Shown here piece after piece: positions 55,116 to 64,000 of a stretch of DNA of 64,000 nt. Below the pieces are notes generated by a model. The model did not search any database. It was not told where the DNA came from and worked only from the letters and a program-made list of their open reading frames with translations. This DNA is from Paracoccus lutimaris (GTDB taxonomy: Bacteria > Pseudomonadota > Alphaproteobacteria > Rhodobacterales > Rhodobacteraceae). Where the stretch lies: assembly GCF_003337565.1 (NCBI RefSeq), contig NZ_QPJL01000014.1, positions 1 through 64,000 on the forward strand, read 5' to 3'. The translations under genes and the position numbers were made by a program. Each line of letters starts with the position of its first letter. The stretch's first letter is position 1.

Positions 55116-56376
55116 GCCGGCGATCCTGCTGGATGTTTCGCGGCTGATTTCCCGGCTTGGACAGGGGCCGGCGACCGGCATCGACCGGGTCGAGGCGGAA
55201 TGGCTGGCCCATCTGCAGACCCGTCCGCATCTCTTGCTGTGCCGGGTGCCGCGCGGGCAGTTGCTGCTGCCCCCTGCCGCCGGTGCGGCGATCCTGCGCT
55301 GGGGCGCGGGCGACACCGCCGACCTGCCGCCGCCGGGGTTTCTGGACCGGCTGCGCGGCCGGCGGCACATCCGTGCCCGGGCCGAGGCGGCGCTGCGGCG
55401 CATGGCGCTGGCCCGCGCCGGGCGCGATGGGCAGGGCCTCGCGCGCCGGGTCATCCGGCGCATGGGGCCGACCAGCTATCTCAATACCGGCCACAGCAAC
55501 CTTGAGGCGCGGCTGTGGCAAAACCTGCGGGGCTTGCGCCGCGTTGTGCTGATCCATGACACGATCCCGCTGGATCACCCCGAATTCACCCGCACCGGCC
55601 AGTCCGAGAAATTCCGCGCCCGCTTTGCCGCCGCGCTTGGCCATGCCGATCTGGTGCTGACCGTCTCGCAGGCGACGCGGGCAGATGTGCTGCGCTGGCG
55701 CGACCGGCTGGGCCTGCCCGACCGCGCGCCTGTCGAGGCCGTGCCCCTTGGCACAAGGCTGGCCGAGCCGGCCCTGCTGCCCAGCGATGCCGGTCCCATC
55801 CCGCTGGACCGGCCCTTTTTCGTCACGCTGGGCACGATCGAGCCGCGCAAGAACCACGCGCTGCTGCTGGACGCCTGGCAAGAACTGGCGCGGCGGATGC
55901 CCCCCGAACGCCTGCCACGGCTTTATATCATCGGCCGGCGCGGCTGGGAAAACCATCAGGTCTTTGCCCGGCTGGATGCGCTGCCCCGCGACGGCATGGT
56001 GCGCGAATTCGCGGGTCTGGATGATGGCGCTGTCGCCTATCTGCTGACCCATTGCCACGGCCTTCTGATGCCGAGCCGGGCCGAGGGCTTTGGCCTGCCT
56101 CTGACCGAGGCCGCCGCGCGCGGCATCCCGGTCCTGTCGGCGCCGCTGCCCGCCGCGCGCGAGATCCTGGGAAGCTATGCGCGCTGGCTGTCGCCGGACG
56201 ATGCGCGCGGCTGGGCCGGCGCAGTGGCGCTTCTGGCGGCCGAGGCGCCGCTGCGCCTGCCGCCGCCGCAGTTGCGCGATTGGGACATGTATTTCGCGCA
56301 GGCCCATGACCTCCTGCACGAGCGATTGCGCAACCGGGCCATGGCCGCTATGCCCGGTCTGTCACAGGTGAAGTAG
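55105..56376 (+). CDS. Glycosyltransferase family 4-like (GT-B) protein
   Basis: 423 residues with the GT4 C-terminal domain: LGTIEPRKNHALLLDAW (about 238-255), IIGRRGWEN, and the donor-site glutamates in MPSRAEGFGLPLTEAAARG. The N-terminal domain has VLIHDTIPLDHPEF and HADLVLTVSQATRADVL. It resembles mannosyl/glucosyltransferases that build exopolysaccharide. The ATG is inside the end of galE; a GTG two codons earlier is possible. Sugar specificity is unknown. Confidence 0.9.
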   Translation: MAPEPAILLDVSRLISRLGQGPATGIDRVEAEWLAHLQTRPHLLLCRVPRGQLLLPPAAGAAILRWGAGDTADLPPPGFLDRLRGRRHIRARAEAALRRMALARAGRDGQGLARRVIRRMGPTSYLNTGHSNLEARLWQNLRGLRRVVLIHDTIPLDHPEFTRTGQSEKFRARFAAALGHADLVLTVSQATRADVLRWRDRLGLPDRAPVEAVPLGTRLAEPALLPSDAGPIPLDRPFFVTLGTIEPRKNHALLLDAWQELARRMPPERLPRLYIIGRRGWENHQVFARLDALPRDGMVREFAGLDDGAVAYLLTHCHGLLMPSRAEGFGLPLTEAAARGIPVLSAPLPAAREILGSYARWLSPDDARGWAGAVALLAAEAPLRLPPPQLRDWDMYFAQAHDLLHERLRNRAMAAMPGLSQVK

Positions 56377-56380
56377 GTCC

Positions 56381-57406
56381 GTGCTGCGGCTATTCCGTTT
56401 CTATCGACGTCAATTCAGGCTGCGGGCCCGGCGGCAATGGCTGCTGGCGCGCGCGATCCGGCGTCGGCGCGCCCTGGCGGCGGTTGCGGACCGCACCGCC
56501 GCCATCCGGCCGGACGATATCCTGCTGTTCATGGTCATGCGCAATGAGGCCGTCCGCCTGCCGTATTTCCTGGACTATTACCGCAATATGGGGATCCGGC
56601 ATTTCCTGGTCGTCGATAACGGCTCCGAGGATGGCGGGCGCGACTATCTGCGGACGCAGCCGGACGTGTCGCTGTGGCTGACCCGTGCGAGCTACAAGGA
56701 ATCGCGCTTTGGCATGGACTGGCTGAACTGGCTTTTGCGCAAGCATGGCAGCGGGCATTGGTGCCTGACCGTCGATCCCGACGAATTTCTGATCTATCCG
56801 CATTGCGACACCCGGCCGCTGCTGGCGCTGACCGACTGGTTGGACGCCTCGGCGGCCAGGTCCTTTTCGGCCATGCTGCTGGACATGTATCCCAAGGGGT
56901 CGCTGCACGAGCAGCCCTATCGCTCTGGCCAGAACCCGTTCGAGATCGCGCGCTGGTTCGATCCGGCCAATTACTCGATCCGCAAGAACGGCGCCTATGG
57001 CAATCTGTGGATCCAGGGTGGCGTGCGCGGGCGGGTGTTCTTTCACGACGATCCCGAAAACGGCCCGGCCCTGAACAAGATCCCGCTGGTGCGCTGGGAA
57101 CGCTGGTACGCCTATGCCAGTTCGACCCATATGCTGCTGCCGCGCTCGCTGAACCTCGTCTATGACGAGGATGGCGGCGAGAAGGCCTCGGGCTGCCTGT
57201 TGCACGCCAAGTTCCTCTCGACCTTCGTCGAGAAATCGGCCGAGGAGCTGACGCGCCGGCAGCACTATGCCGACAGCCACGAATACAAGGCCTATCACGA
57301 CGCCTTGCAGGGCGGCCCGGAATTCTGGTGCGAGCATTCCTGCGAATTGCACGACTGGCACCAGCTTGAGGAGCTGGGCCTGATCTCGACGGGGAACTGG
57401 GCATGA
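56381..57406 (+). CDS. Glycosyltransferase family 2-like protein (PF13704 type)
   Basis: 341 residues. FMVMRNEAVRLPYFLDYYRN and HFLVVDNGSEDGGRDYL form the nucleotide-binding start of the GT-A fold, and WCLTVDPDEFLIYPH carries the DxD metal motif. The middle contains KIPLVRWERWYAYASSTHM, typical of this subfamily. A basic, arginine-rich N-terminus (1-38) may bind the membrane. The likely start is the GTG five bases after the previous gene. It overlaps the next gene by 4 bases. Confidence 0.87.
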   Translation: MLRLFRFYRRQFRLRARRQWLLARAIRRRRALAAVADRTAAIRPDDILLFMVMRNEAVRLPYFLDYYRNMGIRHFLVVDNGSEDGGRDYLRTQPDVSLWLTRASYKESRFGMDWLNWLLRKHGSGHWCLTVDPDEFLIYPHCDTRPLLALTDWLDASAARSFSAMLLDMYPKGSLHEQPYRSGQNPFEIARWFDPANYSIRKNGAYGNLWIQGGVRGRVFFHDDPENGPALNKIPLVRWERWYAYASSTHMLLPRSLNLVYDEDGGEKASGCLLHAKFLSTFVEKSAEELTRRQHYADSHEYKAYHDALQGGPEFWCEHSCELHDWHQLEELGLISTGNWA

Positions 57407-59097
57407 ACGCCGCTGTGCCGATCGAGGATATCAGGCTGGGCGTGGTCATGCTGTGCCACAATGAGCTGGCCATCGCCGCGCGCATGGCACGCATCTGGGT
57501 CGAGGGCGGCGCGGCGGTCGCGGTCCATGTCGACGCCAAGACGCGCGGCCCCGATGTCACCGAGATGCGCGATGGGCTGGCCGACCTGCCGCAGGTGGTG
57601 TTCAGCCGCCGCCATGTCTGCGAATGGGGCACCTTCAGCCTTGTGCGCGCGACCCAGGACGCGGCCGAGCTGCTGCTTGAGAAATTCCCGGACGTGACGC
57701 ATGTCATCCTGGTGTCCGGCGCCTGCCTGACCTTGCGGCCGGTCAGCGACCTTTGCGCCTATCTTGCGCGGTATTCGCAGCGCGACTTCATCGAAAGCGT
57801 CACCGTCGAGGATGTGGGCTGGACCGTCGGCGGCCTGAACGAAGAGCGGTTCACGCTTCGCTTTCCCTTCTCGTTCCGTCGCCAGCGCAAGCTATTCGAC
57901 CGCTATGTGGCGCTGCAACGCCGGGTCAAGTTCAAGCGCCGTATCCCCGCGGGGCTGGTGCCGCATCTGGGCTCGCAATGGTGGTGCCTGACGCGCCGGA
58001 CGCTGGACGCCATCCTGAACGATCCGCGCCGGGCCGAGTTCGACCGCTATTTCCGGCGCGTCTGGATCCCCGACGAAAGCTATTTCCAGACGCTGGCGCG
58101 GCGCCATTCCCTGCAGATCGAAAGCCGGTCGCTGACGCTGTCCAAGTTCGACGATCAGGGCAAGCCCTATATCTTCTATGACGATCACCTGCTGTTGCTG
58201 CGCGAATCGGGCTGCTTTCTTGCCCGCAAGATCTGGCCGCGCGCCGGGCGGCTTTACGACCGCTTGCCGCCGCCGGCGCATGACGCGCCCTCGGCGGCTG
58301 AGCCGACGCCCGAACGGTTGGATCGCATCATCGCCCAGGCCGTCGCGCGCCGCCGGCTGGGGCGGCCGGGTCTTTACATGCAAAGCCGCTTTCCCCTCAA
58401 GGATCGCGAGAACGGCAAGACCTCGGCGCCCTATGCGGTGATGCTGGGCTTTGCCGACATCTTTCCCGATTTCGAGCCCTGGCTGGCCGAGCGCATCGAT
58501 GCCGATGTGCATGGCCATCTGTTTGCCAGGCATGGCGTCGAATTCGCCGGCCGGGCGTTGACCGGCCCGGGGGCGCTGTCAAACAGCGCCGCCTTGCGCG
58601 ATCTTGACCCGCGCAGCTTTCTGGCCAACCTCATCCGGATTTCCTGGCGCATGCAGGTCTGGCAGCACAGCCCGCGCGACGCGCAGCAGTTGAACTGGTT
58701 CATGGCCACCGACCGCAACGCGCGCATCTATGTGGTGACCGGCGCCTGGGCGGTGCCCCTGCTGCATTCGGGCATGCCCTTTGACGACATCCGCCGCGTG
58801 GCGGCGGATCTGCAGCGCATCGAACTGGCGCAGATCAACATCCTGCGCTCGGTCTGGCTCAAGGCGCGGACGCAGATCTGGGATCTTGGCGATTTCTGTG
58901 CCCGTCCGTCCGGCGTTCTGGGCGCGGTGCTGCGCGATCTGGGCGGCGATCCCGACGCCGCCGCCGACATGCCGCAGATGCGCGACCTGGCTGGCATGGG
59001 GCGGTTTCTGCAGCGGCTGCGCAATGCCGGCTTGCGGCCGCAATTGATGGGCGAATTCCCGGTGGTCGATCCGACCCGCAGCCATGAGGGATCATGA
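57403..59097 (+). CDS. GT14-like (core-2/I-branching) glycosyltransferase with unassigned C-terminal domain
   Basis: 564 residues. The N-terminal about 270 residues match the Branch (GT14) family known from beta-1,6-N-acetylglucosaminyl- and xylosyltransferases: VVMLCHNELAIAARMARIW, VAVHVDAKTRG, VILVSGACLTLRPVSDL, GSQWWCLTRRTLDAIL and RRVWIPDESYFQTLARR. The remaining about 290 residues form a domain I cannot assign (perhaps one of the Rhodobacteraceae DUFs attached to this family). It is coupled to the genes on both sides by short overlap or spacing. Confidence 0.85.
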   Translation: MNAAVPIEDIRLGVVMLCHNELAIAARMARIWVEGGAAVAVHVDAKTRGPDVTEMRDGLADLPQVVFSRRHVCEWGTFSLVRATQDAAELLLEKFPDVTHVILVSGACLTLRPVSDLCAYLARYSQRDFIESVTVEDVGWTVGGLNEERFTLRFPFSFRRQRKLFDRYVALQRRVKFKRRIPAGLVPHLGSQWWCLTRRTLDAILNDPRRAEFDRYFRRVWIPDESYFQTLARRHSLQIESRSLTLSKFDDQGKPYIFYDDHLLLLRESGCFLARKIWPRAGRLYDRLPPPAHDAPSAAEPTPERLDRIIAQAVARRRLGRPGLYMQSRFPLKDRENGKTSAPYAVMLGFADIFPDFEPWLAERIDADVHGHLFARHGVEFAGRALTGPGALSNSAALRDLDPRSFLANLIRISWRMQVWQHSPRDAQQLNWFMATDRNARIYVVTGAWAVPLLHSGMPFDDIRRVAADLQRIELAQINILRSVWLKARTQIWDLGDFCARPSGVLGAVLRDLGGDPDAAADMPQMRDLAGMGRFLQRLRNAGLRPQLMGEFPVVDPTRSHEGS

Positions 59098-59098
59098 C

Positions 59099-60493
59099 AT
59101 GACCCAGGCCTTTACCAGCTTCGTCATCTTCGCCGAGATGCGCACCGGCTCGAACCTGCTTGAGGCGACGCTGAACGCCATCAAGCGCGTCACCTGTTTC
59201 GGCGAGGCGTTCAACCCCTACATGATGGGTTGGCCCGACAAGGACGAGCTCAGGGGCATCACCATGGCCGAGCGCGACGCCGATCCGCACCGGCTGCTGG
59301 CGACGATCTTCGACAAGCCCAACCACCTGCCGGGATTTCGCTATTTCCACGATCACGACCCGCGCGTCCTTGACGCCATCATCGAGAACCGCGCCTGCGC
59401 CAAGATCATCCTGACCCGCAATCCGGTGGACAGTTTCGTCTCGACCGCGCTGGCGCGCGCCACCAACCAGTGGAAGCTGAACGAGACCGAGACCGTCATC
59501 CCGGCCGCCATTCCCTTCGACCCCGCCGAGTTCCGGCAGGTCACCGGCGCCATCGAGGAATTTCAGCTGAACCTGATGCACCGGTTGCAGGTCAGCGGGC
59601 AAAGCGCCTTCTGGCTGGGCTATGAGGATCTGCGCGACGAAGGCGTCATGACCGGCCTTCTGCACTGGCTAGGCCGCACCGATCTGGAACGGGTCGAGCC
59701 GGCCAGCGATCAGGTGCCGCAAAACCCGCGCGAACTGGCCGAGAAGGTCACGAATTTCGACGAGATGCAGGCCGAGCTGGCGCAGCTTGATCCGTTCATG
59801 CTGCGCCGCATCCCGAATTTCGAGCCGCGCAAAGGGCCTGCCGTGCCCTCGTTCATCGGCGCCGAGGCGGGCAAGGGGCTGATCTTCATGCCGATCAAGG
59901 GCGGCCCGTCCCAGCAGATCGCCGACTGGCTGGCGAAAATGGGCGAGATCAAGGGCGATTTCAACCAAAGCAGCCTGCGGCAATGGAAGCGCGACCATGC
60001 CGGCCATCGCAGCTTTACCGTGCTGCGCCACCCGATCCTGCGGGCATGGACGGCTTTCGAATCGCTGCTGGCGGGCAAGAAGGCTGAGCTGCGCCAGCTG
60101 ATGCGCGACATCTACCGCGTGGCCCTGCCGCCGGACGAGGCGCTTGCCGCGCTGGACGACGGCCGCAAGGCCGAACTCTTCGAGGCATTTCTGGATTTCC
60201 TGCGCCGCAATCTGAACGGCCAGACCTCGCTGCCGACCTTTCCCGGCTGGGCCAGCCAGTCCGAGATTCTGGCCGGCTTCTCGCGCTTCGGCGTCCCTGA
60301 TCTGGTCCTGCGCGAGGCCGATCTGGTCCGCGATCTGGCCTGGCTTGCGGCCTGCACCAGGATCAAGGACCCGGTCACCGCGCCCGATCCGTCGGCATTC
60401 CCGGAATTCCTGAACGAACAGCCCCTGCGCGCGGCGGCGAAAAAGGCCTATCTGCGCGACTATGTCGCCTTCGGGTTCTCCGGCCAGCCCTGA
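59099..60493 (+). CDS. NodH-like sulfotransferase with possible duplicated domain
   Basis: 464 residues. The PAPS 5'-phosphosulfate loop is FAEMRTGSNLLEATL (residues 11-25) and the 3'-phosphate site is KIILTRNPVDSFVS (102-115), as in NodH and Stf0-type carbohydrate sulfotransferases. A second set of similar motifs occurs at LIFMPIKGGPSQQ (261-273) and FTVLRHPILRAWTAF (306-320), suggesting a tandem second domain. I chose the ATG with GAGGGA eight bases upstream. It ends the glycosyltransferase run and probably sulfates the glycan built by the preceding genes. Confidence 0.82.
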   Translation: MTQAFTSFVIFAEMRTGSNLLEATLNAIKRVTCFGEAFNPYMMGWPDKDELRGITMAERDADPHRLLATIFDKPNHLPGFRYFHDHDPRVLDAIIENRACAKIILTRNPVDSFVSTALARATNQWKLNETETVIPAAIPFDPAEFRQVTGAIEEFQLNLMHRLQVSGQSAFWLGYEDLRDEGVMTGLLHWLGRTDLERVEPASDQVPQNPRELAEKVTNFDEMQAELAQLDPFMLRRIPNFEPRKGPAVPSFIGAEAGKGLIFMPIKGGPSQQIADWLAKMGEIKGDFNQSSLRQWKRDHAGHRSFTVLRHPILRAWTAFESLLAGKKAELRQLMRDIYRVALPPDEALAALDDGRKAELFEAFLDFLRRNLNGQTSLPTFPGWASQSEILAGFSRFGVPDLVLREADLVRDLAWLAACTRIKDPVTAPDPSAFPEFLNEQPLRAAAKKAYLRDYVAFGFSGQP

Positions 60494-60509
60494 GCATCGG
60501 CCGTGAACG

Positions 60510-61463
60510 TCAACCCTGCGGGGTCATGGCCTTGCGCTGGCGGGTGCGCTCCAGCCCCAGCTGGTGTTCGCGCCAGATGATCAGGATGCCGGCGGTGATG
60601 ACCAGCGCGGCACCGGCCAGCATCACCAGCGTCGGCGCCTCGCCAAAGAAGAACCAGCCGATCAGCAGCGCCAGCAGCATCGAGACATATTCGAACGGCG
60701 CCACCAGCGAGGCATCGGCATAGCGATAGGCGGTGGTCATCAGGATCTGCGCGACCCCGCCCATCAGCCCGATCCCGACCAGCAGCGCGGCGGTGCGGGC
60801 ATCGGGCATCACCCAGCCAAAGGGCAGCGTCAGCAGCCCCAGCAGCGTCGAGGTGACCGAGAACCAGAAGACGATGGCCGAGATGCTTTCCTCGCGCACC
60901 AGCTTGCGCACGAAGATCTGCGCCAGCGCCGTGCAGGCGGCGGCGCCCAGCGTGACCACGGCGCCAAGGGTTTCCCTGTAGCCGATCCCGGTGCCGGTGC
61001 TCAGATGCGGCGACAGCACGATGATGACGCCGACCATGCCCAGAACCACCATGGACAGCCGGAACAGCCGCACATCCTCGCCCAGAAACATGGCGGCAAA
61101 GATCACCACCATCAGCGGCGCGGCATAGCCGATCGCGGTGACCTCGGGGAATGGCAGCAGCGCCAGGGCCCAGAACCCCAGCCCCATCGAGGCGGTGCCG
61201 ATGATGCCACGATAGAAATGCCCCATCGGCCGGTGCGTGCGCAGCCCGCTGCCCAGCTCGCCCCGCGCCGCCAGCCAGATCAGGATCACCGGGATCGCGA
61301 AAAGCGAGCGGAAAAACACCTGCTGGCCCGGCGGCACGCCAAGCCCCCCGTCCGAGGTCGCCTTGACCGCCGCGCCCATGAAGGTGAAGACGACGACGCT
61401 GAGGCATTTCAGCATGATGCCGCGCAGGGGGCTTTGCGGCGCGGTCTGGACGGGCCGGGTCAT
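60510..61463 (-). CDS. EamA/DMT-family transporter
   Basis: 317 residues with ten hydrophobic segments arranged as two EamA repeats (about 15-145 and 160-290); [21 protein letters not shown] and [23 protein letters not shown] are typical of the RhaT/RarD superfamily. It probably exports a metabolite or amino acid. It overlaps queG by 4 bases but no functional link is evident. It converges with the sulfotransferase gene, 16 bases apart. Confidence 0.92.
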   Translation of the reverse strand: MTRPVQTAPQSPLRGIMLKCLSVVVFTFMGAAVKATSDGGLGVPPGQQVFFRSLFAIPVILIWLAARGELGSGLRTHRPMGHFYRGIIGTASMGLGFWALALLPFPEVTAIGYAAPLMVVIFAAMFLGEDVRLFRLSMVVLGMVGVIIVLSPHLSTGTGIGYRETLGAVVTLGAAACTALAQIFVRKLVREESISAIVFWFSVTSTLLGLLTLPFGWVMPDARTAALLVGIGLMGGVAQILMTTAYRYADASLVAPFEYVSMLLALLIGWFFFGEAPTLVMLAGAALVITAGILIIWREHQLGLERTRQRKAMTPQG

Positions 61464-62503
61464 GGCAGCCGTCCGCAGGCCCAGCGGGCCGCATCGGCGA
61501 CGGCGGGGTCGGGATCATGCAGCAACGCCTCGGCCGCCGGGCGCAGGTCGGGGCGGCCGGAATTGCCGATGGCGTAAAGGACGTTTCTGACCATGCGGTC
61601 GCGGCCGACGCGCTTGATCGGGCTGCCGGAAAAGCGCTCGCGGAAGGCGGCATCGTCCAGCGCCGCGAATTCGGCCAGCGCCGGGCCGCCATGGGGGCCG
61701 TGATAGCGCAGCTCGGTCGCGGCTTGTGCGAACTTGTTCCACGGGCAGGCGGCAAGGCAGTCGTCGCAGCCATAGATGCGGTTGCCCAGCAAGGGCCGCA
61801 ATTCGGGGTCCACCGGGCCTTTGTGTTCGATGGTCAGATACGAGATGCAGCGCCGCGCATCCAGTTGATAGGGCGCGGGGAATGCGCCGGTCGGGCAGGC
61901 GTCCAGACAGGACCGGCACGAGCCGCAATGTTCACGCTCGGGTGCGTCTTTGGGCAGGTCCAGCGTGGTGAAGATGGCGCCCAGAAAGAACCAGCTTCCC
62001 AGTTCGCGCGACAAAAGATTGGTGTGCTTGCCCTGCCAGCCCAGCCCGGCGGCCTGCGCCAGGGGCTTTTCCATGACCGGGGCGGTATCGACAAAGACCT
62101 TGATCTCGCAGCCGGTCAGGCCGACCAGCCAGCCGCCCAGCCGTTTCAGGCGCTTCTTGACGATGTCGTGGTAATCCTTGCCCTGCGCATAGACGCTGAC
62201 CGCGCCGCGATCGGGGTGGGTCAGGATTTCGACCGGGTCATGTTCGGGGGTGTAAAGCTCGGCCAGCATGATGACCGAGCGCGCTTCGGGCCAGAGCGCG
62301 TCGGGCGCGGCGCGCCATGCCGTGCGTTCGGCCATCCAGCCCATCTGGCCGTGGCGGTCGGCCTTGAGAAAGGCCGCCAGCCGTTCGGGCAGTTGCGGAT
62401 TGGCGTCGGGTGCGCAGATGCCAAGCGCCGAAAACCCCTCGGCGCGGGCCTGTTCCTCAAGCCGGGCGCGGATATCAGTGGGGTCAGAAATCCAGGAGCG
62501 CAT
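61460..62503 (-). CDS. queG: Epoxyqueuosine reductase
   Basis: 347 residues. Two 4Fe-4S motifs, [14 protein letters not shown] and [11 protein letters not shown], follow the cobalamin-binding part ([21 protein letters not shown]), and a HEAT-like stretch ends the protein. QueG reduces epoxyqueuosine to queuosine in tRNA anticodons. The start [10 protein letters not shown] overlaps the end of fzlA by 20 bases, so the two genes are linked. Confidence 0.96.
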   Translation of the reverse strand: MRSWISDPTDIRARLEEQARAEGFSALGICAPDANPQLPERLAAFLKADRHGQMGWMAERTAWRAAPDALWPEARSVIMLAELYTPEHDPVEILTHPDRGAVSVYAQGKDYHDIVKKRLKRLGGWLVGLTGCEIKVFVDTAPVMEKPLAQAAGLGWQGKHTNLLSRELGSWFFLGAIFTTLDLPKDAPEREHCGSCRSCLDACPTGAFPAPYQLDARRCISYLTIEHKGPVDPELRPLLGNRIYGCDDCLAACPWNKFAQAATELRYHGPHGGPALAEFAALDDAAFRERFSGSPIKRVGRDRMVRNVLYAIGNSGRPDLRPAAEALLHDPDPAVADAARWACGRLP

Positions 62504-63173
62504 AATGCGGCGCCGGATGTACCCCCGGCAGGTGGTCGGCCAGCAGGCTGCGGAAGGCCGGGCGCGACTTGATCTTGGCATACCATTCCTGGACCTCGAT
62601 CGAATGAGTCCAGTCCACGTCCGAGATATAGTCAAGGCAGGAAAGATGCGCGGCGGCGGTGAAATCGGCCAGCGTCATCGTATCGCCCGCCAGCCAGCGG
62701 CGATGTTCCAGCAGGCTGCGCATATAGTCCATATGCCGACGGATGGCGCTAAGGCCGGCCTTGACCGTGCGCGAATCCGGATAACCCTGCCGCATGACCT
62801 TTTTCCAGACCCGTTCATTCATCACGGGTTTGGTCACCTCGGCGTTGAACTTGTCATCGAACCAGGCGCAAAGCCGGCGCACCTCATAGCGGTCGATGGA
62901 CTGCGCGGGCATCAGGGGCGGCTGCGGGTGGGTCTCGTCCAGATATTCGCAGATCGCCTGGCTTTCCGCCAGAAGCCGGCCGTCCATGCGAAGGACCGGC
63001 AGCTTGCCGGCCGGGTTGCGGCGGGTCAGTTCGGAATCCGGCTCCCAATAGCGGTCCTCGACCAGTTCGACCTCGATGCGTTTTTCGGCCAGCACCAGCC
63101 GGACCTTGCGGCAAAAGGGCGACAGCGAGACGTGGTAAAGACGGATGGTGGAATTGGGCGAGGATGTATTCAT
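62484..63173 (-). CDS. fzlA: GST-fold cell-division protein FzlA
   Basis: 229 residues of GST fold: [39 protein letters not shown], and a C-terminus [20 protein letters not shown] that is characteristic of FzlA. In Caulobacter FzlA binds FtsZ, curves its filaments and is needed for constriction. The SPFCRK motif keeps a cysteine, but the enzymatic GST activity is not required for FzlA function. The conserved C-terminal tail and its position beside queG support the assignment over a generic GST. Confidence 0.88.
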   Translation of the reverse strand: MNTSSPNSTIRLYHVSLSPFCRKVRLVLAEKRIEVELVEDRYWEPDSELTRRNPAGKLPVLRMDGRLLAESQAICEYLDETHPQPPLMPAQSIDRYEVRRLCAWFDDKFNAEVTKPVMNERVWKKVMRQGYPDSRTVKAGLSAIRRHMDYMRSLLEHRRWLAGDTMTLADFTAAAHLSCLDYISDVDWTHSIEVQEWYAKIKSRPAFRSLLADHLPGVHPAPHYALLDF

Positions 63174-63271
63174 CAGCTGAAAACCGGTTCATGCGCGGGC
63201 TTGCAGGTTGATACGCGCTGAGGGGCCGCGTTTCAACCGGCTTGGGGCCGCGACCGGCGTCGAAATGCGCG

Positions 63272-63985
63272 TCAGCGGGGCAGGCGCAGGCAGGCGTCGC
63301 GCCCATCCGCCGCGATGGTCGCCGCGCCGTCCGCAATCGCGCGGCTGCGGCGTGAGCCGGTCTTGGGCTGGCGGTCCTTGGGCGCGGGCAGGATCGCGGC
63401 CAAGGCCGCCGCCTGCCGTGCCGTCAGCTTGTCGGGTGTAGTGCCGAAATGATGCTTCGCCGCCGCCGCGACGCCAAAGACGCCGGGGCCGAATTCGGCA
63501 AGGTTCAGATAGACCTCGACGATGCGGCGCTTGGACCAGAGCGCCTCGATCATCGGCGTGTACAGCGTTTCCAGCAGCTTGCGCGGCCAGCTTCGGCCTT
63601 GCCACAGAAACACGTTCTTGGCCGTCTGCTGGGTCAGGGTCGAGGCCCCGCGTGCCGAACCCGAGGCGATGACCTTGCGGATCTCGGCCATGTCAAAGCC
63701 CCAATGGGCGCAGAAATTGGCGTCCTCGGCCGCAACGACCGAGCGGACCATGACCGGGGCGATCTGGTCGATCGGGGTCCAGTCGCGGGGCGTGCCGGGA
63801 TAGGTGCGGGTCTCGGTCAGGATGGTCCAGCTGGTCGGTGGGTTGATAAAGGAAAACAGAAACACCAGCACGAACATCAGGGCCAGCAGCCGGGCGCCGA
63901 TCCAGCGCGCCCAGCCCCAGATCCGACCCCAGATCCGGCGCGCGAGCGCACTGAAAACGCCCCGGCGGGCGGGGCGTTCGGGCAT
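63272..63985 (-). CDS. mtgA: Monofunctional peptidoglycan transglycosylase
   Basis: 237-residue GT51 enzyme: one membrane anchor (about 33-52), then the catalytic glutamate in VAAEDANFCAHWGFD, GASTLTQQTAKNVFLW, RKLLETLYTPMIEALW and KRRIVEVYLNLAEFGPGVFG. It polymerises lipid II into glycan strands without a transpeptidase domain. The full length fits MtgA. The 98 bases before fzlA hold no gene. Confidence 0.94.
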   Translation of the reverse strand: MPERPARRGVFSALARRIWGRIWGWARWIGARLLALMFVLVFLFSFINPPTSWTILTETRTYPGTPRDWTPIDQIAPVMVRSVVAAEDANFCAHWGFDMAEIRKVIASGSARGASTLTQQTAKNVFLWQGRSWPRKLLETLYTPMIEALWSKRRIVEVYLNLAEFGPGVFGVAAAAKHHFGTTPDKLTARQAAALAAILPAPKDRQPKTGSRRSRAIADGAATIAADGRDACLRLPR

Positions 63986-64000
63986 CTCGGTCAGATCGTC

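Noticed and set aside
53217..55463. A minus-strand open frame of about 748 codons opposite galU and galE
   Set aside because: galU and galE are unmistakable on the plus strand; the opposing frame is a high-GC shadow.
62484..63173. Generic glutathione S-transferase
   Set aside because: The C-terminal tail and queG neighbour fit FzlA much better than a detoxifying GST.

Overview
The window reads as one stretch of alphaproteobacterial chromosome, most likely from a Paracoccus species (Rhodobacteraceae). The DNA is very GC-rich and densely coded on both strands. Cytochrome c1 (41657-42961) carries the long Ala/Glu/Pro-rich acidic insert known from Paracoccus denitrificans and sits in the order Rieske - cytochrome b - cytochrome c1. 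FzlA, a cell-division GST of alphaproteobacteria, and many lineage-typical neighbours agree. I see no tRNA, rRNA, CRISPR array or prophage. The only mobile DNA is the tail of an IS5-like transposase at the left edge, which abuts an AT-rich gene remnant.

Layout. 1-372: IS tail, gene remnant, terminator. 373-9072: a seven-gene catabolic operon on the minus strand (amidohydrolase, TRAP transporter dctQ-dctM-dctP, glutamine-synthetase-like ligase, aldehyde dehydrogenase, iron alcohol dehydrogenase) with a divergent RpiR-type regulator. 9085-12894: an Mla-like lipid transport operon. 12969-14848: metR/metF pair, then a heptanucleotide tandem repeat (14952-15040). 15044-18078: DUF2235 hydrolase, ornithine decarboxylase, Lrp-type regulator. 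18075-23429: rsmD, ferredoxin-reductase-like flavoprotein, peroxiredoxin, and an HxlR-controlled DUF1428/VOC/VOC/GST operon. 23517-34760: housekeeping genes (valS, CbiX-like chelatase, DUF4202, nnrU, split mnmC functions, rhomboid, gabT, accA, moaE, moaD, pgsA). 34875-41537: Zur-box/zinT, uvrC with an unusual upstream region, SDR, Ca2+/Na+ exchanger, a 36-residue membrane peptide gene, an S49 peptidase, ribokinase. 41657-49088: petABC, radC, dnaK-dnaJ. 49299-60493: a surface-polysaccharide locus (ABC-2 permease, cysQ, kdsB, four glycosyltransferases, galU, galE, a NodH-like sulfotransferase). 60510-63985: EamA transporter, queG, fzlA, mtgA.

How the genes may work together. The first operon fits uptake and oxidation of a small amino alcohol through gamma-glutamylated intermediates; the substrate is inferred, not shown. 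The polysaccharide locus combines Kdo activation, UDP-glucose/UDP-galactose supply, several glycosyltransferases, a PAPS-type sulfotransferase and CysQ, which removes the PAP by-product, suggesting a sulfated surface glycan.

Many neighbours overlap by the 4-base ATGA/GTGA junction, so translational coupling is common. Several convergent pairs overlap at their 3' ends. Starts were chosen from visible ribosome-binding sites, overlaps and family starts; the many long open frames opposite real genes were treated as high-GC shadows.
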